From: Anaeramoeba flamelloides | Taxonomy: Eukaryota > Metamonada > Anaeramoebidae | Assembly (NCBI GenBank): GCA_027625915.1 | Contig: JANTQA010000051.1 | Span: forward strand, 310,501-374,500 | Direction of reading: 5' to 3' | DNA: 64,000 nt | In this document: positions 12,007 through 22,464 of the stretch, one piece after another | Layout of the letters: each line of letters begins with the position of its first letter | Numbering within the stretch: the first letter of the stretch is position 1 | Notes under the pieces: generated by a model | What the model was told of the DNA's origin: nothing | The model's database searches: none | What the model saw: the letters and a program-made list of their open reading frames with translations, nothing else | Program-made: the position numbers and the translations under genes

Positions 12007-15000
12007 TTAATTGTCATTAATTTCTTGATTATTACCCGCCATTGGTTGGCAATTATCTTGAACTATAACGCCGCCTTGTAAATTATTTTTAAATATATTA
12101 TTATTTATTATGCCTCTACCATTTTTATGTACCCATATTGCGCATTTGCAATCTTGTATTGTGTTTTTCACGAGTGTGGGCTCCGAGCCCGAAGTTATTT
12201 CTACCGCTGGGAATGGGGAATTTTTCAGGGTGTTATTATCGATCCAGCCTTTGCCGTTTGAGTGGACAAATATGAGACCTGTTGTCTTTTGGTCTCTTAG
12301 GATACAATTTTTAATTGTCGGATTTGATCCGGATTTAATTTCGACGCCTACTCCTTTGTTTTCAAAGATGGTACAGTTATCGAATGTGCCGAGTCCTCTT
12401 TGGTAAATGTAAATGCCAACGCCCTCTGTTTGGTTATGTATTCTCGTGTTTTTTATGAGCGGGTCTCCCTGGCTTTTTATTGCGATGCCTGCAATTTTGT
12501 TTTCAAAGATGTCGTTACCTGTCAGTTGCCCCACGCCGCGCGAGTGCACGTGTACGCCAAAGACTGCATTATTTCTGATTTTGTTCCCGATCAGGGTGGG
12601 GTTCGCCATCCCTGATATTTCGATGCCCGATTTGCCGTTGGTGTGTATATCGTTTGCTTCGATGAGTCCCGATCCTCTTTTCGTGATGACGATCCCATAT
12701 CCTGCGCATTCGTGTATTTGGTTTTTTCGCAAAGTGGGCGCCGCGGCTTCAATAATTTCAAACCCGTTTGTCTTGGCGTCGTAAACATCGTTATTATCGA
12801 ACACGGGCTTTGAGCGCGTGCCGACGTACACCGATGACCCCTGGGAGCCATGGATTTTGTTTTTTTTAAAGGTGGGCGTTGACCCTTGGCTAATTTGCAC
12901 CTCATAGCCCTCGTTTTGATAAATGCTGTTCCCCTCAAATAAGCCTGCGCCATCCGCGAGCACAAAGACGCCGGATATTTTGTTTGCGTAGATCTTGTTG
13001 GCCTTAAACAGGGGCTTTCCGCCAGTCTTCACAACGACACCAATTTGCTGGTTCCCGAAAATCTCGTTCCTTTCAAAGATCCCCTTCCCCTGCGAATTGA
13101 CATAAATGCCGGACAGCAGCCCGCTGTGGATTTTGTTTGAGCGGAACACGGGGTTGGCACCGGATTTGACTTCGATGCCCGCGTACTTGTGCGCGGAAAT
13201 TTCGCAGTCCTCAAAGCGGCCAAAGCCCCTGTCATAGCACCAAATACCGCCGGCTTTGCCGTTAGCAATCGTGCAATTCTTGAACAGGGGGTCCGCGTTT
13301 GTCTTGATGGATATTGCCGCGAGGGTATTTTGATGGATTTGGCAATTGTCAAACGTTGCGCTGCCCTTGGTATGAATGTAGATACCGCCAGAGAGACCCT
13401 CCGAGATCTTACAATTTTTAAAAATGGGCTCTGTTCCTTCGTCTTTAATTTCAATCCCAGACAATTTGTTTTTGCAAATCTCGCAGTTGAGAAATTTGCC
13501 GCAGCCCCCCGCATAAACCCAAACGCCGCCCGCCTTTGTCCGGCTAATTGAACACTTATTTAAAGTTGGGTTGGCCTTGTCCTTAATGGCAATCCCGACA
13601 TTGGTATTATCGATTATTTGGCAATTGGTCAATTTTGGGTTATTAATGCCGCGAATCGTCACGCCATTCAGCTCATTGAACGAGATCTCCGTTTTGGAGA
13701 TCAAAATTGCCTTTTTGCTGCTGGACGACACAATCAAGCCAGAGCCCTTACACATGATGATCTTGGAATTGTCGATCTTGCCACTCGACGATTCATAAAA
13801 GATAATGCCATTGCTTGAGCACCGAGAGAGGTCCACGTTCCTTATAATTGGGTTCGCGCTTCCCCGCACGGCTATACCTGCCCCCTTGCTGCCCGAGACC
13901 TTGATGGTGACGTTTTCAATGATTATTTCCCCCTGCGCAAGATCGAGCGCATGGTTTCTTATTTCTTGGTTATTATTGCTGCTTGTCTTGCTGGTCGTGG
14001 AATTGGTCATAAAGGATTGCATCGAGCGCAAATTGCCCGTTGTATTCTTTTTATTGAGGCCGTTATTCGCCAAGTTCGGGTTTTGCATTTTGCGGTTGTT
14101 AATATTGCCCATGCCCTGCTGAATGATTGTTAAATTTTTTATTGATCCAGAATATGTCGCCACGAGAAAGGTTGTTTCAAATTTGCCAACAATTTGGACA
14201 TCCCTTTGGGAACGCCCGACAATCGAAACGGGACGATCCAAAATGATCTCTTCCTCATACCTTCCCGCAGAGATCCTGATCGTGTCGCCTTCCCCCGCAT
14301 ACGAGATGGCCTCAGAGATGCTTTTAAACTCGCCCTTGCTCAAGTTGGCGCTTTTGGAGACAACCAAGGTCTTGGGCTCCTTCGGTTTCGGCGTCTCATA
14401 AAAGTCCTTCATGTTCCAATTCCTGATCACAGGCACAGCCTCAACCCTTTCCTTTTGCACCTTGTCCTTTTGTAGCCTCTCAAGCTCCTCCTTGGACACA
14501 ATGTTGCCCGTGTGATCCTCGGCTAAGATTTCAACATCAAAGTCATCCTCAGACTGGTGATCGAAGGGGAATTCCAAATAGTAATAATCCACCCTCTGTT
14601 GCAAATATGTGAAAACAGAGCGGATAGCATATTTTTTACCATGGATTTTGATGTGCTTACCTTTGGACTGATCAATTAGATTTAATGCTAATTGAACGTC
14701 ATACAAAATTAAGACTAAGGTTTCAAATAACGGCCGCAATAATAAAAAATTTTCACGATTTCTTTTTCTTAATTCTGTTTTTATATTTTTTTTGTTTTTT
14801 TTTTTGAATTGTTTGTTTTTTTTTTTTTTGTAGTTGTTATTATTATTGTTGTTGTTGTGTGTGCGGTTTTAAAATGTTTGGTTGGGTGTTTAAACGAAAA
14901 CAGGTATGTCAGTAAAAAATTATATTTGTTTTTCAGTGTTTGATTATAACAAGGGAAACATAGATTAAAAGAAGATCCATAACAAGGTGGGCATTTTTTT

Positions 15001-15276
15001 TTGTTTTTGTTTTTGGAAAATTTTCAGAGAAGAAAGAGAAAAAAAAAAAAAAAGGAATTTTTTTCAAAGAAAAATAATTCATAAAGGGCTTTTGTTGGTT
15101 GTAAAGTAAAGAGATTTAAAGAAATGAAATTTACTCGTGAATTTGTTTTTCATCTTTTTGATTGTTTGCATAAGAACTTGACTAGAATCCCCATTCTTAA
15201 CAAATTCTTTTTTTTCAAATTGAAGAATATCTTCTAAAATACTTATTGTCCCTTTTAAGTAAATATCTTTTGACAT
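12007..15276 (-). CDS. large right-handed parallel beta-helix repeat protein (FBXO11-like helix region)
   Basis: The main exon encodes about 900 residues. After an N-terminal helical/mixed part comes a pectin-lyase-type right-handed beta-helix of more than 25 coils of 22-24 residues. Coils of the type ANPxxxxNxI alternate with coils of the type GxGxFxxNxI and are punctuated by GIxV or GGIYI strands. The first coils (ISEAISYAGEGDTIRISAGRY) follow the pattern of the FBXO11 and NosD helix. An Asn/Ser-rich loop interrupts early coils near residue 240. No canonical F-box or UBR zinc finger is seen. The long frame has no ATG at its left end. A likely first exon is 15135-15276 (ATG at 15276; MSKDIYLKGTISILEDIL), donor CGA|GTAAAT, joined in frame to an acceptor CCTTAG at 14715, giving a 420 bp intron. 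The helix is certain; the exon join is inferred. The middle of the gene has far higher GC than anything nearby. Confidence 0.82.
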
Positions 15277-17488
15277 CCTCTAGATTAAATAATTGTATTT
15301 GGATTTTTTTTAAGCAAGAAAAGAAAAAATGACATTTTGAAATTTTCAACATATCAAGAATGGCACAAAAGTTGAGGTAACTTTTATTAAATAGATAATA
15401 CTTTGGGTATTTTTGAAATTGTTATAAAATTTTGAAAGGTTTTACAAGATCAAAAATTGAAAAAATTTTCAATTTATAATGTTTTTGCAATTCAAACTTT
15501 TAAAAAAGTGGCAATTTCGTCAACTTACGACTTTTTGGTTTTCATAGTAAGAGTTTCAGTTTTTTGTAAGTTAACTAATATTTTTCCTTGAGATAACTTT
15601 CAAAAATTTCAATTAAATTCAAAATGCTATCTTTTGTTATTTATTTTTTTTACCTTTTTTTATAATCTCAGAAAAGTTTGTATCAAGTATTTGAAATTTG
15701 AAAAAATTTGAAAGAATATCAAAAACTGAAATCTTGTAGACTGTTGGTATGAAAGTTCCAAAAAGTTTTGATAGTATACATAGAGGTTGTTCTATTCTTG
15801 TTGTGAACATGACAGTAATGGTACAAAAAATGAGGCCTCTTTTATTAAATGGTCATTTCTTTGGGTATTTTTGAAATTATTTCAGATTTTGTAGGTATAT
15901 TAGCAAAAAAAATACTAGAAATGAAAATAATCCCAAACTAAATTTTTAATCGTGAATATTAGGGAAATTTATGTATAATTTCACATATATTTAAAATCAA
16001 ATCCTTTTTTTTTTTAGAAACAAAATTTTAAAACAATAACTCACTCACTTATTAGAATAATGATTAATGAAATTACACTTGTTCAAAACACCATTCAATC
16101 TATCAAAAAAACTATTATTAAAAAATATCATTTTCCAAACTATAGTAACTCTTTATAAAACCCCACATATTTTTAAATTTTGATATCTGAAAATATTCTT
16201 TTTTATACATAAAACTAATTTCATTACAGTAGAAACCATTTTGAGTCTTTTATTTAACTCTAATTCAATTTTCAAATATATTTGACAAATTAAAAACTTT
16301 TTAGAAATAAAAAGTAATTTTTGACAAATAAAAAAATCCAAAATGAAATAAATTTTCAAAGAGAGATAATAAAAATAATCACCTCAACTCAAAATCAACA
16401 AATACCATTAAAAACTCACCTCTTAAGAGTTTATTTAGTTTTGAAAAACTCCAAAAATAAGAGGGATTATTAGCTAATGAAAAAACTCTAAAAATTGAAA
16501 ATGAGAGAAAAACTTTGTTTGATTTTTTAAAAAAGTCTACGTTGTACTGATCAACATATTCTAAAGAAGAAACTGTCACAAGCATTCACTTCTTAATAAA
16601 TTTGACAAATTGTTTTCAAACAATGTAAATATGAATTGAAAAGTATAATTGAGGCTAATTGGTTGATATATTATTCATGATATTACATCAAATAATTTTA
16701 TTTTGGGACTTTTATTAAAAATATTTCAACTTTATTCATAGATCAATCATTCAAAAACAAATTGATTAGAGGAAATAGATTAGATAATTGAAAAAAAAAA
16801 AAAAAATGAAATGAAAACCAAAAGCATACAAAAAAAGTTGAAGAATAAATATGATTGGAATACCTATTTTAATAAAAATTATATTCGAATTAAATAGACT
16901 TTTAGTATTCTAGCTATTTTCACTGTTTAAATTGTCTATAAAATTTTGAATTTTTTTTTAATATATATTTTATATTTATTCTAAACAAAAATAAAACCTA
17001 AGATAGCTCAATTAGATTTTCCCAATTATTTTTGCTTTTTCTCAAACATATCTTAGTTTCCTAATAAAATAAAAGATTGACTTTTCATTTTTTTTATTAA
17101 AAAAACAAATTATAATGGTGAAGATGTTTATTTTGATATTTTTTTCAAATTGAGATGAATAAAGTGAACATGATTACACTTTACGACTCTATTCAGAAAA
17201 TAACTATAAATTTGATTAAAAAACAAATAGAATCTAATGTCTATTTTTTTCTTTTCTTTTTTGTTTTTGTTTATTAATCAAAAAACAATTGAGTTAAAAA
17301 TTGAAAGTTTTTTCAATATAATTTTCATTTAAAAAAAACAGAATAACAGAGTCTTGAGTTTTTTGATTTGCTCTAAAAATGGTTAATACTTGTATTTACA
17401 AATAAAAAAAAAATAAAAATAAAAAAATTAATCAATCAATAATAAAAAACTTTGGAAAATATCTACAATTTTATTTTAAATGTTTAAT

Positions 17489-17519
<31 letters not shown>

Positions 17520-18057
17520 GAATTTATTTTCTAAAATATTTCGAATAAATCGATGTGTAACGCAAAAGGCTCATTAGATAAAATAAATAAATACAAAATT
17601 CCAAAGCAATCATTAACTTGATTTGGTAATTTACAATAAGAATGTAAACTCTTTTCCTAAATTTTATTTATTTAATTCTTTCATTGGGTATTAAAACATC
17701 ATTTTGGCATTGAATGTAAGAAAATTTTCCATTAAATAAAGAATTGTTGTAATTTTTACATGTAATTAGTTGAAACGAACATAATGCTAATGTTGATATG
17801 TTTCTTGTTATTAATGTGATAACAATTTTTAATGTTATTGTTATTGATATTGTTGTTTCTACAATTGCTAATGGAAGCGAAATTGTATGTAATTAAATCA
17901 ATTAATTCAGATTTCTTCAATTTCCAGTTTCAATAAAAATGAAGTGGTTTAATAATTTTCTAAAAAATATCCCTATCCAATATTTGTTTTAATCCAACGA
18001 AAAAAAAAAAAAAAAAAAAATGTTTTTTCATTGGTTTTGTATTTTATCTCTTTTTCA
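15277..18057. other. gene-free repeat-bearing stretch
   Basis: No confident exon. Two blocks about 450 bp apart resemble each other (15350-15420 and 15810-15890: CTTTTATTAAAT, then TTTGGGTATTTTTGAAATT). MITE A copy A2 follows. A minus-strand open segment at 16379-16585 starting with ATG (MLVTVSSLEYVDQYNVDF) is unassigned and may be chance. A 28-base T run lies at 17492-17519. Confidence 0.5.
15905..16170 (+). repeat. MITE family A, truncated copy A2
   Basis: Carries the left inverted repeat (ATACTAGAAATGAAAATAATC, shorter core AAATGAAAATAATCC) and the TTAATCGTGAATATTAGGG, TAACTCACTCACTTATTAG and GTTCAAAACACCATTC blocks, then loses similarity near 16170. The right half is absent. Confidence 0.6.
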
Positions 18058-21003
18058 TTATTTATTCTTAAATATATTATTGAAATTGATATTTGTATTT
18101 TTTTGGTTTCCATTTTGATTATTTTTCTCATAATAATTATTATTAATAATATTAATATTATTTATTAAAGTTTCCTGTTTAACTTGATTATTTAAAAAAC
18201 TATTTTCTTTTTTGATATTGTTTGAATAATCATTGTTGTGTTCCCCATTATTATTGTTAATATTATTATTAGTGTTATTCGTTATTTCCGGTTGTTTTTG
18301 TAGATAATTTTGGTTAAGTTCAAAGTTTTTATTTTGTTTATTGTCTTGTTTTGTTTTGTTGTGTAAGGAATAACCATCACCTGCGTGGTTTTCATGTTTA
18401 ATAAATTTCCTGATACTGTTTTTTGCTAAACTTTGTCTTAAACTGCGTCTTGGTGGGAAATAATCCCCTTTATTAATATTTAAATTATTGCTATTTGAAA
18501 TTATTGAATTATCGTTAGTTATTTGATTGAGAGATCTTTTTCTAATCAAATTATTGTTGATTTCAAAATTTGGAGAATTTTCACTAGCTTTGCTGGTGGT
18601 GGTAGTGTTGCTGTTATAATTGTTGTTATAATTGCTGTTGCTGTAGTTAATTTCTTTGAAATTATTATTATTTTCTCTCTTTTTTTTTTTTTGTTGTCCT
18701 ATTTGTTTTTGATCCTCTCCTTTTTTTTGTTCTTCATATTTTTTTTGCATCTGTAGCTGTTGTTGTAATTGTTGTTGTTGCAATTGTTGTTGTTGTTGTT
18801 GTTGTTGTTGTAACTGTAGTTTATGTAATCGTAATTGTTCCTGTAATTGTTGTTGTGCATAATATTGTTGTTGCTGTTGTTGTAATTGCTGTTGTTGTAA
18901 AGAATAATAATACATAGGTTGTTGATTTTGCTGTTGTTGTTTTTGTGGTTGTTGTTGTTGGGACTGTTGATTTAATTTTTGTTGTTCAATTTGTTCTTTT
19001 ATTTGTTGCTGCTGCTGCTGCTGTTGTTGTTGTAATTGGAATTGAGTTTGTTGTTGCTGTTGTTCCAAATTAATATCATGATTATTTCTTTGATCATTAT
19101 TAATATTTTGTGTTGGTGTTGATTCTTTTTTCGAATCGGGGCCATTGCCAAGAGAAGGTAAAAAGGTACCAAATTCATTTATTAAATCATCTTCACCGTC
19201 AAATAATGTTTTTACTCGTTTAAAAACTTCAGTAATTGTAATTAGTTCTTGTTGGTAATGTTGTAAAATATCTAAAAATGATCGATAAATAACAGAATTA
19301 GTCTGAAATCTATTTTTAATTTTATTAACATAGCTAATCGCTGTCTCTAATTCTTGGACTTTTTGATAAATATCGGATTCTTGGACTTTATATTCTTGTG
19401 GTAAAAATTGATTAAATTTTAAAATCAAATCTTTATGATTTTTAAATAATTGAGTCACTCTTGAAATAACTTCCTGAGTAACAATAGTTTGATCTTTAAA
19501 ATCCTTCATGATTGTTAAAAATTTTTCATATACTTGTGGATTTTGTGAGAATTTTTCTCTTACCTCATCTAAATATAATAAGGCATCATCAACAGACATG
19601 TTTTCAACTGCCTGTTGATCTTGATCTTGCTCTTGTTGGTTTGGTTGTGGGATCATTGGTAATTCCGTTTTGATTTGATTTGGGTTGAATAAATTTTGTC
19701 GAGGTTCCAACTTTGGTTCTACTTTAAATTGTTGCTGAAGATGGGTCTGTTGTTGTCCTTGACCCTGTTGGTTTGATTGAAGTTTCGTTGACATTTCCGT
19801 TTTGATTTGATTTGGGTTGAATAAATTTTGTCGAGGTTCCACCTTTGGTTCTACTTTAATTTGTTGCTTTTGCTGTTGCTGTTGCTGTTGGAATTGTTGA
19901 TTTAATTTTTGTTGTTCAACTTGATGTTTCATTAATTGTTCTTTTTGTTGTTGTTCTTGTTGTTGTTGTTTTTGTTTTTCATTATTTTGGTTTTCTTTTT
20001 TAACAATTGTTTCTTCATTGACTTTAGGGGTAGGAGTATTTGGCAAAAAGGAGTTTGAAATACCCATAGGCATATTCATTCCCATTCCCATCCCCATTCC
20101 AATAGGCATTCTCATTGGAAGATTCATACCCATGCCCATAGGCATATTCATCCCCATTCCCATCCCCATTCCCATTCCCATTCCCATTCCCATTCCCATG
20201 CCCATGCCCATGCCCATAGGCATTCCCATCCCCATTTGTGGAATAAAATTTTGGTTATAAGGATTCATCATACCATTCATTCCCATATATCCCATACCCA
20301 TTTGGGGTTGCTGTTGTTTTTGTTCTCGAAATTTTTCTGGTAAACTGTTTGATAGGTTGTTTGTTTGGTTAAATGTTTTTGTTTGTTGTTGTGGATGTTG
20401 ATACAGGCTTGGTGTTCTTACAGACGTAGTTTCTTCTTTCTTTTTCTTTTGCTCTTGTTGTTTTTTTTCTTGTTGCTGTTGCTGAAGTAAAAGTAACTGT
20501 TGTTGTTGTTGATGCTGCTGTTGTTGCTGTTTTTGTTGGTATTGTTGTAATTGAAATTGTAAAAGGGATTGTTGTCTTTGTTGTTCAAGGTACATTTGCT
20601 GCTGAGATAAAAGGTTGGGATCTTTTTCTTCTAATTTTGGGTAGATTTGGCTATTCGTCTTTTGTTGCATTAGTAATGCTTGTTGTTGTTGTTGCTGTTG
20701 TGTTTGCTGTTGATCTGTTGATGTTTGTTGAGTGTTTGTGGATTTCTGATTTTGGTTGGAATTGTTTATTGAAAGAGGGTTATTTAAATTTGTATTTTGT
20801 GGGGTGCTCATCGTCCCAAAGTTTGAGACAAGTGAATTTGGAAAGGATTTCATACCACCATTAATTGCCTGTGGATACATCATCATATGTGAGAATATCT
20901 GTCTATTATTTGTGTTATTCAGATCCAATTGATCATAACTTTTAACACCACTACTCATTCCAACTCTTTTTGTAAGGTTTGTTCTAAATGGATCGTTTGA
21001 CAT
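18058..21003 (-). CDS. Gln-rich protein with two Sin3-type PAH domains
   Basis: 981 residues from the ATG at 21003 (MSNDPFRTNLTKRVG). Residues about 466-545 form a PAH domain (DDALLYLDEVREKF, then a VYEKFLTIMKDFK core and LILKFNQFLP). A second follows at about 548-620 (AISYVNKIKNRF, then IYRSFLDILQ and LINEFGTFLP). These match PAH1 and PAH2 of the transcriptional co-repressor scaffold Sin3, which bind short helices of repressors. The rest is low complexity: long poly-Gln segments on both sides, a Met-Gly dipeptide tract at about 254-314, a tandemly duplicated segment (KVEPKxEPRQNLFNPNQIKTE, given here as KVEPK and NPNQIKTE) at about 380-450, and an Asn-rich C-terminus. PAH3 and the HDAC-interacting region of Sin3 are absent, and no downstream exon supplying them is visible. 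It is likely nuclear. It may be a PAH-only adaptor or a shortened Sin3 paralogue. Confidence 0.85.
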   Translation of the reverse strand: MSNDPFRTNLTKRVGMSSGVKSYDQLDLNNTNNRQIFSHMMMYPQAINGGMKSFPNSLVSNFGTMSTPQNTNLNNPLSINNSNQNQKSTNTQQTSTDQQQTQQQQQQQALLMQQKTNSQIYPKLEEKDPNLLSQQQMYLEQQRQQSLLQFQLQQYQQKQQQQQHQQQQQLLLLQQQQQEKKQQEQKKKKEETTSVRTPSLYQHPQQQTKTFNQTNNLSNSLPEKFREQKQQQPQMGMGYMGMNGMMNPYNQNFIPQMGMGMPMGMGMGMGMGMGMGMGMGMGMGMNMPMGMGMNLPMRMPIGMGMGMGMNMPMGISNSFLPNTPTPKVNEETIVKKENQNNEKQKQQQQEQQQKEQLMKHQVEQQKLNQQFQQQQQQQKQQIKVEPKVEPRQNLFNPNQIKTEMSTKLQSNQQGQGQQQTHLQQQFKVEPKLEPRQNLFNPNQIKTELPMIPQPNQQEQDQDQQAVENMSVDDALLYLDEVREKFSQNPQVYEKFLTIMKDFKDQTIVTQEVISRVTQLFKNHKDLILKFNQFLPQEYKVQESDIYQKVQELETAISYVNKIKNRFQTNSVIYRSFLDILQHYQQELITITEVFKRVKTLFDGEDDLINEFGTFLPSLGNGPDSKKESTPTQNINNDQRNNHDINLEQQQQQTQFQLQQQQQQQQQQIKEQIEQQKLNQQSQQQQPQKQQQQNQQPMYYYSLQQQQLQQQQQQYYAQQQLQEQLRLHKLQLQQQQQQQQQLQQQQLQQQLQMQKKYEEQKKGEDQKQIGQQKKKKRENNNNFKEINYSNSNYNNNYNSNTTTTSKASENSPNFEINNNLIRKRSLNQITNDNSIISNSNNLNINKGDYFPPRRSLRQSLAKNSIRKFIKHENHAGDGYSLHNKTKQDNKQNKNFELNQNYLQKQPEITNNTNNNINNNNGEHNNDYSNNIKKENSFLNNQVKQETLINNINIINNNYYEKNNQNGNQKNTNINFNNIFKNK
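19660..19865 (-). repeat. in-gene tandem duplication (about 130 bp unit)
   Basis: Two near-identical DNA units within the PAH gene, each encoding KVEPK(V/L)EPRQNLF and NPNQIKTE. The identity is high at the nucleotide level, so the duplication is recent. Confidence 0.8.
20060..20240 (-). repeat. Met-Gly codon tract (CCCATT/CCCATG hexamers)
   Basis: A run of CCCATT, CCCATG and CCCATC hexamers on the plus strand encodes alternating Met and Gly on the minus strand, with interspersed Pro, Asn and Leu. It is a coding microsatellite expected to vary in length. Confidence 0.85.
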
Positions 21004-21020
21004 TATTTCAGAAGTGTAGT

Positions 21021-21105
21021 TTTTGTTTTTGTTTTTCAATTTCTTTTTTGTTTTTGTTTTTGTTTTTGTTTTTATTTTTATTTTTGTTTTTGTTTTTGTT
21101 TTTGT
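21021..21105 (-). repeat. (TTTTTG)n hexamer array in the leader of the PAH gene
   Basis: About fourteen TTTTTG/TTTTTA units lie immediately upstream of the ATG at 21003. On the coding strand they form a CAAAAA-rich leader that stays open in frame but offers no earlier ATG. Confidence 0.8.
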
Positions 21106-22440
21106 GATGAGAAATCAAAATACAAAAAGAAAAGTCTTCAAATATTTTAGTGTCAATTAAATTTAGAGGGGTTTTATTATTTAAAATTCAATTAAATTTT
21201 AAATAATTAAAAGTTCAGTCAAAAAAAAATAAAAAATAATTTATAATTTTACATTTTTTACAAAATTTTTATATTTGATGGTAAAAATTTGTTTTGAAAA
21301 ATATATTTCATTTTTGGAGATTTTTTAAACTCAAAAAGACCTTTTTCAGAGAAATAAATTTTTTTTTCATTTTTTTGGAATTTGCAATTTGTTGTTATAA
21401 ATTTTATAGAACTCTTATTTACTGAGACATTCCAATTTAGAATCAATTTTGGGAAATAGTTTTTAATCCTGACAAAGATCTAAAAATATTTGGGAATAAA
21501 TCACTGTTATTTAGGAGGAAATTTTTCTTGAATTAGTTATTTCCAAAATTTCTTTCACTTTTTAAATGGAAATTACGATTTAATTGCAAAAATCTTACCT
21601 AAAAAGTTTGATTTTTCTTACATGAAAAAAGTTCAAGATAATGCTAAATTATTTTTGTCTACAGTCAAGTTAGATCATTTCTTTTCTTTTCAAATTGAGA
21701 AAATTCTATCATTCTTATTTTTAATTTTTTTTTATTATTTTTTAATTCACAGTTTTTTTAAACTGGTACTTTCAACTGTCAATTTTTAAAAAGTGAAAAC
21801 TAAAAGTTTTGCCTGTTTATGTTGCAAAATTTGAGGGTATTCCGTTTTTTGGATTTGTTGAAGAATTAACTAAGGTTTTTTGTTTTTTTTTTAACAACAA
21901 TTTTCTGTTGATTGAAAACATTTTTAAAGACTAACTTAAGAAGAATGACTTGAAATAATTTACTCAACAAGAATTCTACTATTGATTCTTGGGACAAACA
22001 TCAACTTTTAAGAACTTATTTCTTTTTTGACAAAATTACAATTTTCATGTGCAAAATGTGATATCTTAATATTTGAAGTTTGTGTAAAAATGACAAATCC
22101 AGAAAAAAAACTTCAAATATTAAAACAGACAATTTGTGAATATGCTGTGATTATTTTTTCTTATTTTTACATACTTTAGGAAAATAAAAAAGCATAAATT
22201 AACCTTCACAACTCCAAGAAATTTTTTTTTTTTTGTTTGAGTGAGGTCGATTTTTTAACAGTTGCATTCAAAAATCCTATAGAAATTGTTATTTTTTGTA
22301 AAGAAAAACTGGTTGAATCTATTCAAAAATATTTTTATACCAAATAACCAATTCCCTTTTAAGTTGATGAATGATTCTTCAAGTTTGAAGACTTCTAAAA
22401 GAAGTTTTCTCTTCTAATTTTTAAAAATAATTTACTTTAA
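21106..22440. other. gene-free AT-rich stretch
   Basis: Upstream of the PAH gene. No exon, RNA gene or clear repeat structure recognised. Confidence 0.5.
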
Positions 22441-22464
22441 CAAATATAATTTTTATGAACTATT

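Noticed and set aside
12110-14475. Numerous long open frames on the plus strand and in other minus-strand frames across the beta-helix gene
   Set aside because: They lie opposite or out of frame with a repeat-rich, GC-richer real gene, show no domain and share its boundaries; they are shadows.
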